Of a stretch of 64,000 nt of DNA, positions 44,790 through 56,700 are shown in pieces (the stretch's first letter is position 1; each line of letters starts with the position of its first letter). Source of the DNA: Echinarachnius parma (taxonomy: Eukaryota; Echinodermata; Echinoidea; Clypeasteroida; Echinarachniidae); the NCBI GenBank assembly GCA_037951105.1, contig JBAMJV010002963.1, forward strand, positions 124,001-188,000. Direction: 5' to 3'. The notes beneath the pieces are model-generated. The model did no database searches, was not told where the DNA came from, and saw only the letters and a program-made list of their open reading frames with translations. Both the position numbers and the translations under genes were made by a program.

Positions 44790-47700
44790 GTAAGTGGGCA
44801 CATGTAGTTTCCATCATCCTCCGCTCTGCGAACGGTGTATAATAGGTACCGGTATTAGTGTGTAGCTAGGCGTAGTGTGTGTACATATGTGTGTGTGTGT
44901 ATGTAAATTAGAGAGCACGTGTGGGTGAGTGTGTGTGTATAAGCGAGTGTGTGTGTATGTGTTCCGTAGATGGCTTGACGTATTTACAGTATAACGTGTA
45001 TTACATGTATGTAGTTTACCTCGTACAAAACCATATAGGATAGGTATTATAGTACAGGGGCGATATATCTTTCGATCTGTCAATTCCTTTTCGTACTAAA
45101 ATACTAACAATACTTGTAGATTTTCCACACTATTTTACGCAGTAGCACTTCTTGATTATGTGTAGTATTATACCTTACTTACAATATATTTATGAATAGT
45201 TTAAAATTTATATAATATTATTACCAGCAGTATATATATTATATTGCCAGAATAATCAAGACAGACAAGTCACAATTAGACTCTTGTCAAGAGGCCCAAC
45301 AGAACAAATTGTACACAATATATTTAGTTATTCTTTTAATAATTTAGTCCACTAAAACCTAAGAATCTAGATAACCTTCCCTTTACATGTGCCTGATTCT
45401 TTTTTTTCTCAAAATAACGAAATTAATACAGTCCACCAGTACTTTTTAGTAGTAGTATAACTATAACTTATAAGGATGTACTGTATCATATTGCCAAACA
45501 GTAATTTTACCCATTGTTTTAAAAATAAAACATTTGATGCATCGATCTTTAGAAAGTGAAAATTGTACTTCTGACATTATTTATACTTTTATATTAACGC
45601 ACACGTAAAGAGTATTTTTGCTGCGCGGATTGGCTCTGTGATATTATTCATCTAGAGGTTGGCTGCTCTGAAAATACTGTTTTTTTGTCAAAAATACTGT
45701 TTTTTATCACTCAGAATACTTTTTTTATATTTGTGAAGGTTGGCATCTCTTGATAGGACTCCAACCTTCCCCCCTGGCCCTGGCTCCTATGATAGGAGCC
45801 AGGGGGGGGGGGGGGGGGGGGGGGGTGGTTGGTATCAAGTGGTCTGTAATATATCTATCTTCCTATCTGCATCCATCCATCCATCCATCCATCCATCCAT
45901 CCATCCATCCATCCCAGCTGATCCATCCATCCATCCATCCATTCCAGCTGATCCATCCATCCATCCATCCATCCATCCATCCATCCATCCATCCATCCAT
46001 CCATCCATCCATCCATCCATCCATCCATCCATCCCATCCATCCCATCCATCCCATCCATCCCATCCATCCATCCATCCATCCATCCATCCATCCATCCAT
46101 CCATCCATCCATCCATCCATCCATCCATCCATCCATCCATCCATCCATCCATCCATCCATCCATCCATCCATCCATCCATCCATCCATCCATTTGAAAGC
46201 GTTAAATCCTCTATAGTATTCAAATTTGGATACTTCACGCAAACAATCAGGATAAGATTATATAACCTTGATTTACTCTCTTTTCACTCGAGGTAAACAT
46301 TATTCCTCTTCTATGAAAACCTCACTTATCATTCTCAAGAATCAGGGGCAGTTCAGTTTTGGTATAGAGGGTGCTGCACAAAATATTTTTTTGTGAGATA
46401 ATGAAAAACTTGAGTGTAAAATTTGAAAGAACATACAATTTTAATGACAGAATAATGATCAAAATTGGTTCAGAAACGGCTGAAATATCAATAAATGTAT
46501 CAAATCGGAATAAATCTGGGGCCCAGATTTTTTTTAAATTGAAAAAATGCTTATAAAATTTAACACTTTTTCAAATATTTTCAAAAGAGGTTTTTAAAAT
46601 GTTGTTGATGATCTCCCTATTTAATAATTATTTCAACAAAACATGTATGCATAATTTGGTATGAAAAATGGTTGAAACCAATGTTTTTTTAGAGAGCGCC
46701 CTCTTGTGTTTTAATGGCTCTTTTTGAATGATAACAGGCTTTTTACTTAGTCGTTTGTAATTTTCGAAATTACTAAAGCTCAGCCTTACCAAAACTGCAC
46801 TACCCCTTTAAAATTATATTTGATTATTGGCATATGATTGAAGTCTCAAGTATTACTTTTGGGGAAAATTTTGGGGAAAAATATGTTAATGGATCACTTT
46901 AACTTTGCTTTTGTCATTCCGGAAGAGGCTGGACACTTCTGGGATTCCCCTTTGTATTTCATTCACTGAGCCTCTTGTGAATGCATAAATTACATTTTTA
47001 TCACATATTATGGGGTTTTATACTCGTCACTGAAATTGACTTGAAATGTATCTTTAGGCAATGAACATTTATTTCCTACAGATTCCATACTTGTAGGCAT
47101 CTTGAACTTTGTCCAGATTTCAAGTTTTCTGTTTCATTTTTCAATATTATCTGTCATGTTTTATTTGCTGGTTCCATTTCAGAGAAAAAGTGTAGAGATG
47201 GAGAGGATGAGAGAGGAAATGGACACCCATCACCAGCAGCAACAGGCAGTGTACTTACTAGACAGAAGGATCCTTCACCCAAGCCTAATCCTACGCAGCT
47301 TCCAACGGCCCCAGACGCACACATATCAGCTCTCTCTAAATTGCAGCATGCCCATGTACCAGGAGCTTCAACAAGTAGCCCTATGTCTTCATCAATTATT
47401 CAGCATACCCCAAGCTATATTTCATATCCTCCTCCTCCTTCTTCTTCATCCGCCTACCAAGTGTTTGCCCACATACCTCTGCAAAATGTGAAGCAGCATC
47501 CGCACCAACTTACGCAGCACCATCAAACTCAGCAGCAATTACTATCGCCGCATCAGTTCCAAGAGCAGCCAGTGTATGAGCAGCGTCAAGAGTCTGTGCG
47601 TGGGTCCACCACACCATCGCCATTGAAGATCCACCCAACTCTGCCTCAGCAGCCAATTCTTGTTCCAACGTGTGCTTCACCATCCCCACACCATGTATCA

Positions 47701-50700
47701 TCGCAACAACCTGTTGATTACCTGCAGCTAGCCAGAGATCAGGGAAGCAAGTACAGTCCTCTGGCTCTCTCAAGCAGCTCCCTTGAGAGAACGGAACTCG
47801 GTGGACGTTCTGGGAGTGCTAGCCCCAGGCTAGTGCATCAGATAGTCAGTCACAATCAGTGGGTTGCATGTGAACCACCTAGATCACCAAAGTCCTCGAG
47901 TTTTAAGCCGTCGGCTGAGAGTGATTCTGCAGACTCCATCAACGATGGCAATGGCAATGGCAAGGACAAGAGGTATGTTCTGTGAAGACTCGGTCTGTTC
48001 AGGTCTTTGGGCTACTAAAAGATCAACATTTCTATGGTCTGAGACTGTGAAGACTCAGTCTGTTCAGGTCTTTGGGCTACCAAAAGATCAACATTTCTAT
48101 GGTCTGAGCACTCTGAGGACTCGTCTATATTCAGGCCTTGTGGCCAATGATAAGTAGTTTTATTGTCTGAAAGACTCATCTGTTCTGGTCTCGGGGCTAT
48201 TCAAGAAAATGTTTTTCTTGGGTCTAAAGACTATTAATCTGTTCAGGTCTTTGTGCCACTAAAATATGGAGTAAAGGCTTCACTTGGCCCCACCACAAAC
48301 ACCATTTGTATTTGTACTCAGGGTAGGAAATATAGGGGGCTGAGCCTAGTTTTCAAAATACCCCCCTGAAATCAGTAGGTAGCACCTGAAATTACCATCT
48401 AGGGTATTATGTGTAAAACTTCTGGATATCCATCAGATTGGAAAAGTAGCCCCCTAAAATAAAAAATTGATTCCTGCATTGTTTGTACTCCCATAGAAAT
48501 GTGTCTATAATTGCCATCGGAGAACTTGAAAATACTGTATTTTGCATAAACTCACGTGCCATATATACCTTGGGGCCATCTACCAAGTATGTACTCACAA
48601 GAGGGGGGGGTTCACGCTGATGCGTACGCTACATTCAACCACATGTATAAAGTGCGTACAGGGGGGGAGGGGGGGGGGGTCAATATCGGACAATAATTTG
48701 CGTACGTAGATGGCCCCTTTTATAGAAGGCAAAATGGATGTCTGAAAAATTTTCTTGAAGCTAATTAGAGGCCAGAACAAAATCTGTGGGTTTTATATAT
48801 CAACTAGAATGAGGCATGTCTATTCTTTGTGCGAGACAGGGTCATTTTAAGGTCTAGTGATATGCGTTTTGTAAGTAGAATTACTTGTGGATTTGGAAAT
48901 GCATGGCCTATCGTAAAAGTGTGATGTAGAAATTAGTATTTTAGGGCTTTCTAATTGCATTCTAACAAAAATCAACAAAATGGCAGAGTTTAACCCCTGT
49001 TCAGGGTAGGAAATACACGGGGGCTGAGGGCGACTTTTACCCCTAATTTTCAAAATAGCCCCCTGAAATGAGTAGGTAGCCCCTAAAATTACCATCTATT
49101 AGGGTATTATGGGAAATATTTTGTGATATCCATCAGATTGAAAAAGTAGCCTCCTAAAATTAAAAATTAATTATTTCCTTGCCCCTGTTTGATAGTGAAA
49201 ATAAACCAGAAGTTTGTAATTTATGCTCCCAAGGAAGTCGAAAGAGTGGATGTTGAAGTGCTGGATTGATTGTGGGTGTATCTGATAACCAATACAAGAT
49301 TCAGGGCCCTCAGAGAGAAGTGCAAAATCACTGACGAGGCTGCCCAGGGTAAACAAATTAATTATAATTTTTTATTATCTTTCATATCACAGAGCCGGAA
49401 TACGGGAAGTGCACAATAAGTTGGAAAAGAATAGGTGAGTTAACTGTCTGATCTTCAATTGATGTGGACAAATGTATGGTGAGGTTCTGGAAGAGACTTA
49501 GAAAAACTCAGGCTCTGATATTACAGTACGTTGTAGACATGCTCTATATTTTCAGGTTGTCCGTACGTCCGTCAGTCTGTACGTCCCGTTCTTGTGATCG
49601 CGTTATCTCAAGAACCGATTGATGGATTCTCACCAAACTTGGTACATGTGCATGTTCATGTATGTATCTTTATTTAGGTGACCAAATTGTATTTAAATTA
49701 TAAAGAGAGACTATTCAAGTAACTAGTTTCAAAGCTGTACAAAGATGCTAATGTACATGTATGTACACATTCATACATGTATGTAGAACTTAGTTTTGCT
49801 GCCAACAAGCATAATTGGCTACACCTACTGTAGACCCTACCTCTACATTCAACGATCATTAACCCATTTAAGACCGTTAGATTTTGCCATAACGGGCGTT
49901 CTCCATAGACCCCAGCCCAAGTATTTTTGGGACCAGTGCCGAACGGGTTAACTTAAGCATTTTAATAGAACAATTGAAAACTCGCTTTTATATTCCTATT
50001 AGTTTTTTAACATTTGAGATGGATAATGAGTTACATAACGCATCATTAATGTGAAGAATAATTAGTAGTTCAATGGGCTGCAGAAAGTGAAAGACCTAAA
50101 ACAGAATTTGTCTTTGTCCTTAAAGGGGGTATCCCACTGAGCGGCGAACGTTTGCGAACGTTTGCGAATATAGCAAATTTGGGATTTCGCCATAATTCGT
50201 TAAAGGTTGCAAAAGGTTCGTTAACGGTCGCAAACGGTTGCAAGAAAATTCGCAAACGGTTTTAATTGTCGCAAACAGTTTTTCTTGTCGCAAAGAAATT
50301 TTGGACATGTTCAAAATTTCTTTGCGAATTTATTTTTTCGCAACAGTTGCAAACGTTCGCAAACGGTTTTAAGACGGTGTCGCTAACGTTCGCCAATGCT
50401 AGCGATTACAAGACCATATGGTTCCTAAATGCAATCGACCCATTGAGCGGCGAATGCTTGCGAACGTTTGCGAATTTTTGATTCGCCAACTTTTCTGACA
50501 AATCCAAAATTTGCAAAGTTCGCTAGCGTTCGCAAACGTTCACCTCTCAGTGGGATAGCCCCTTAAGAGCAGATCCATGAGGAAGCATCACTGATGATAG
50601 TGTTAAAAAAAGGATCACCAGTAGTAACCGACTGTCTTGTGTCTACTGTTAGCGATTTTACATTTCAGCTAACATTCTTTTTTCTTCACAGCAAATATAG

Positions 50701-53700
50701 ACACAAATTTATCTAATAGGCTCTAAATACTGTATAAAAACAAGCTAGAACTTATTAACAGCAATCACCTTGTTTCTATCTGTAGCATGCCTACTAAAAA
50801 CATGAAGGATATTGCTTCTACATTATCTATGATAAATTCACCAGCACATTGGCATTGCCATTTGAGAGATAGAAATAAAAGAACGGTGAATAAAGGTTAA
50901 GTGATAACTGCCTGTTATTTTTGACAGGTTCACATTTTTGGAAGAAAAGAAAATACTAACTAATAATACTACAGCACTAGATGATATGACAATATTGGCT
51001 AACATCAGAGGGGAAGGACTGTGGGAAACTATCAAAAAGGATGTTTAGAAAAACACTTTTCTCAAGGCTGTTCTTAAACAGATCTAGTACATTGTCAACA
51101 TCCACAAAACCTATTTTAGTCTAGCTGTTATCACATTTGTATTACGAATAGAAGCATGGAATGGGGTTTGGTTTCCATATTTCCGTTATGTTATAAAGAT
51201 ATGTATGATTGAAGTGTTCTGATTTTAATATCTCTAGTGGAGAATTTCAACTGTGTACAAAGTCAGTGCAGTGTGTTAGTGAATGTCACTTTGCATTTTT
51301 GCTCATTGCACGGTCATATGACATTCATTTAAAGGGATAGTTGAGTTTTGGTATAGAGGGCGCTACACAAAATGTGAGATAATTGTAAAACTGAGTGTCA
51401 AATTTGAAAGAGCCATACAATTTTAATTACAGAATAAACTTTATTTGATCAAAATTGGTTCAGAAACGGCTGGAATATGCATAAACATAACCATTTGTAA
51501 TAATTGTGGGGCCCCACAAATATTCAATAATTTTGAACCATTGGTGGACAATTTTGGTTGGCCTAGAGGGAGGCCTTCATAAACATGTAAATGGGACATG
51601 AGATTGAGTTCATACATACTGTACATGTATACAATGCATCTGTTTGTGTTTCATTCCAAATGCAACATGTAGGCGAGCCCATATGAAGGAGTGTTTTGAC
51701 AATCTGCGGCTGGCTGTTCCAAACATGGAAGACAAGAAGTCCAAGACATCCAACCTCAGCATACTGAGAGGAGCACTCAAGTACATACAGGTTAGTTTTA
51801 TTTGCCCAGTCTTTTCACAGGGATCCACATAAACCCAGTGCCTATGTGAACCTGTAAGTAGTTATGTTGCAAACTAGGCTTGGGCGTCAGAACCGATTAC
51901 CCGATTCTACTCGACTCCAGAAACGGGAATCGAGCCTCGATTCCTGAATAGCGTAGAACCGAGTACTCATGTGCAAAGTAGTACTGATTCTGTGTCTATC
52001 GACTCGCAGGAGAAAGGGAGAGCGCGCAAGATCGAGTCGGTTCCGAGGAGAGTCTGCTCTCCTCCCGACTCTCCTCGGTCATATATCGGAATAGACGCAA
52101 ACTATAGCGCGGCCCAGCATGCATCAGATCAGAGAGAACACATGCAGGCATGCATATATCACACACACACACACACACATACTTGTAGGAGTCTTCAAAC
52201 GGGGATAAAATTTATAACACCTTCAAACGGGGATATCCCCGCTTTTTTCGGCTTTTTTGGCTTATCCCCGGTTTGCCGGTGTGTAAACATGGACATATGC
52301 CCAATGGGCATACACACACACACATTCACACACACTCACATACACAAACAGTCCATTCATACACACCATCGGTTACATAGATGTAAAATGGGCAATTAAG
52401 GGATATCCTTCAAAAATCATAATAACATACAGTACAGCCTTTAAGACGATCCCTAAAGCACTATAGAGGCTGTTCGGAAAACGGGGATATCCCCGGTTTC
52501 CGACATATCCCCGTTTGCCGGTGTGTAAACCCGTGTGTATCCCCGTTTGCCGGTCCTTACAAGTGCACACAGTCTCTCCCGTCTCACACACACACACACA
52601 CACACACAGTCTCTCTCTCCCTGTCCCTCCCATCTCAAATCATTTCAAGAAAACAACGTGGCACATGCCAATAATAGCTAGACGTGTATGTACACTTGTG
52701 CGCTGCCATGCCACGGCGAGCATGTACGTTCGTGTAGCTTTGCAAGTGAAGCAATTTCGGGTAAACTCGTGTGCATGCGATATGCTGCATACTCGCGCTG
52801 GCTCTGATATGGATATACATGGCGGCAATGTGCTGCTTATATCGCTATGTTTGCAAACTTTTTGATATTTCAGGTAAGAAAATTCAATTTAAATGTTGTT
52901 ATTTAGATCTCAATCGGCAATTATACCAGCCTTACGCTACTAGAAACCAGCACCATTGTAATGGTTATCTCTCGGAACCGATAAGGGCACTTCCCACGTA
53001 CACAGAGGGTATGATTGTGTGATTATGCAGGTATGAATTATGTGTACGATCTCAGAACCGATTCTTCTTGGAACCAAGACATGCGTATGGAACCGGAATC
53101 GACTCCCAAGCGGTGGCAGAACCGCCCAAGCCTATTGCAAACTCTAGTAGGGGACTGGTTCACTTTTCTGCTAGTGGCCCAGACGTTTAACCCTATTTTA
53201 ACTGGGCTATTTCAGACCAGGTTTTTACTGGGGGGGGGGGGGGGGGGGGGGGGGGTGACGACCAATTGTCCGGTTCACGCGAAATATGGCATACAGGTAC
53301 ATTGAAGTATTAGGGTCAGATTTTTGAAATATGCACTTTTGGCCATTTCCAGACCTTGAGCGCTTCTATAATTTGCTGTGTCTCGCCATTAACTCCGATA
53401 TACCTGTTTTTGGTCTCATATTAAATAGTATTATTAAGGCTTTCAGAAAATATATAGTTGTATATCATTTCAAACATTCGGTTTCATGCCACAGGACCTC
53501 AAAGGTGGAAAAATAGCATAAATTGTCATTTTCCACAAAATAATGAATTTTTAAACCTGATAAAAAAAATATTAATCAACTTTAAAGGCATTAAGGTCTA
53601 TATTCTCTATCTTACATTTCTGGAGCATGTATCACATAAGAATTGGCGGAAGAGCGGCATTGATATGATCTCAGGGTATATTTCAATAGGAAAGGCCATG

Positions 53701-56700
53701 ATAAGTGAACGTCCGTGAACATACATTAAAATCCATACAACCAAAATTCTACTTAGTTGTCAAAACAAAAACTATTTCCAAAACTAAGGGTTGAACCCAC
53801 TGAACACATTATACAACAATTGTTGGCTAACTACTCCTGCTCGCGGAGTAACATTTTTTTGTATGAAATTATACTGGATTTCGTCACGGACGTTCTGTCG
53901 TCTGTTATCATCACTGCTATAAGCGAATTGCATCCTAGTCATCAATTGCTGGGGTCAGTCTGATGGACTCATAGTAGGGCCACAATATTTTGCCTATTTG
54001 AATACTATCTATCAAATGCAATGTTTGGTTTGGGCCAAAAATTGATCTTCGTGAACGTCCGTGATGAAAACGAACGTCCGGCATGAGTAGACCCAATTAC
54101 GAATCTGAGGCTGCTTATCTGCACGTAGACACTGGTACAGCAATTTTATCGGGCAAGCAGCTAACCAAGAAGCTATATCAAGCATTTTCGAAGCCTTTTG
54201 ACAACTATTTATAATACGGACGTTCGCTCGGACGTTCGCTCACGGACGTTCGATCATGAACATTGTTCTAATAATGTTACCATGTTAAACGCTCACAGCA
54301 AGTTGATACCGTTTGATGTTGTTAGTACATTGTTATGTCTCTCATATCCCAGATAGATTTATTTCCTGCGAGTCATTTAACTGTAACAAACTTATGAAAT
54401 GTTGTGCTCACGGACGTTCGTTCGTCATTTATTGCCCCAAAAATCTTAGTAAAAGTTCAAGTACTGGTACAATTTTTTGACAGCAGGTGCCCCTTGTGTG
54501 TGCCTTTCGACCCAGGTCATTGCCAACCACACATGAATATGTTGATTTTTAGTCACCATCACGGAGGTTCGTTTTACATTTGATCAACTTGCTTAGCTGT
54601 TTTGTAATACCACTAGATATTATATTTACTTCCACCTGTGCAGCGTGGACATTGTATTATAGGAAGTCAAACCCCAAGATTATGATTATGCACAGTCGCA
54701 GGCCTACAAGCGAAAGAAAGCTGTTCAATACATAAAAAAGGGGGTATATGGCGCAGTAACAAGTAACAACATTGCAACCGAAGGTCTGTGTGGAAACTGT
54801 TGCCCCACCCTCTGCAAAACTTGAGACTGTTGGCCCCTCCTCTGCTGCAGGCTCTGAGACTGTTTTCTCATCTGCCTGTCGGATTTAAGTCCAACTAAAT
54901 GGCTGTATGGCGCAAGATTGGTGTAATATTTATGCATTATTTTGATGACTTCATCGTAATAATACTTATAATATTGTCTGTTTTGTTATTTCTTGATATA
55001 TCAAAAATATTGTTTTTGCTAGAATCATTATAATATTGTACAACTAAATTTTAGCTCGCGCAATATTTATAATAAACCATTCAAGGTTAGCCTTGTTCTT
55101 AATTATAATTGAAACATTGAAACCGGTTGGAGGTTAACAATTAGGAAACAAGATGTGGGTCAGGAAACATCGGAAACTATCAACATGATTATTTGCAAGA
55201 TTTAACTTTGAAATATGTTATAAAACAATTTATAATCTCTGCAAATTAGATTTAAATGTTAAACACGTTTAGTTACTTTAGTTAGCCCTTAAAATGATTG
55301 AATTTATTATATATGCGATTGTTATTACATTTTATTAAGATATTCTTTCTAAATAAAATGCAATAACAAACATGTATAATATGTTTAGCGTATAATATTT
55401 AGCGTAATGGTTTCTATGTCTAATATTTCTTTATACAAAACGTAATATACATGTATGATCTAAAAAGGCATTCTTTATGTATTTATTTAAGAAATAAGTT
55501 TTACGTGTATATTATTTACTTTGCTCATGGCTTTTGGTACCCTCAGTTTGTTTCATGTTTTGTGAAAATTTATGGCTGGAAAAGATAAATATATGTATTT
55601 TCAATTAATAAACCATATACGAATTGAATCGAAATACAACATACACAATCCAAAATAACTTTTATATATGGGTCTCCCAAAGTCAAAATACATCTCAAAT
55701 ATATATGGCAAGGTTTTGCACATATAAAAACGTGTGATATGCATATATTAACAAATTATGTTGGCACTTACATTTATTTCTGTAAGGAATTGACTCGTGA
55801 TTGGACACTTGAGTACCACTATAGGCAATTCGAGAACGTCCGTGAAATTAATACGAACGCCCGTGAAATTAATACGAACGTCCGTGACATTAAGACTCAT
55901 GTGAGAAACTGTATTCTGGTGACAGGAAAATGGCCTTTATTTTGATTAAACATGTTATTTATGATTGCGGAAATGTTGTAAAATCATTTATTTACAGAAG
56001 TATGGTGGCATTTCTGTTATAGAGTGCCCAACCGAGGAAAGCCGGTGTAAAATTAGGGGTTACGATTTCCACAGGTCCACTAAGAGTGATAGTTAAGTAG
56101 CAGACATTTCATTATAATCAATTTAGATAGCTAAAATCATATCAACTGATAAATTTATATGTTTTATATTGGTCTGGAGCCTAGAGGAGATTCAAAAAAA
56201 TGTTGTCATCAATTTCTGTAAGACTGTTCAGGCAGAGAACGTCCGTGAAATGTATGCGAACGTCCGTGAAATTGCAATTAAAAACAATAATAGTAAGAAA
56301 GAGGGACCAGGCGACTTGGAAAATGCTACTTTTATATCTGACTAGGATGTATGCATAGTCTCTGGCTTAAATATAATAGGAATAGATAAAGTATTATCAT
56401 CATATTGTTCTATAAGCATTAAGTCAATTCCAACCAATAATAGGACTCATTATAACGACCAGGTCCATGTAAAAACCAAACTATTTAAACAGATTTATTG
56501 CAATTTTCAAGTTTGTTTGTATAATGACCCTGTTTTAAAGCCATTTGCGAAGAATAGAAACTCTTTTGGATGAGATCAGATCATTCTGCCAACATTCTTA
56601 TTTCTAGCGAACGTCCGTGATGAAAACTATACTCTCTTTGGTCATGTAATTATGCAATATTATGATCTAGACAGCAATTTATCCTATTAACATGCACATT

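Noticed and set aside
45740-46242. Long open frames on both strands (HPSI and MDGW repeats)
   Set aside because: They are produced by the (CATC)n microsatellite, whose unit has no stop in several frames.
53757-53963. 68-aa frame as a transposase of the 5.1-kb element
   Set aside because: Short, with no recognisable catalytic motif; consistent with chance in AT-rich DNA.
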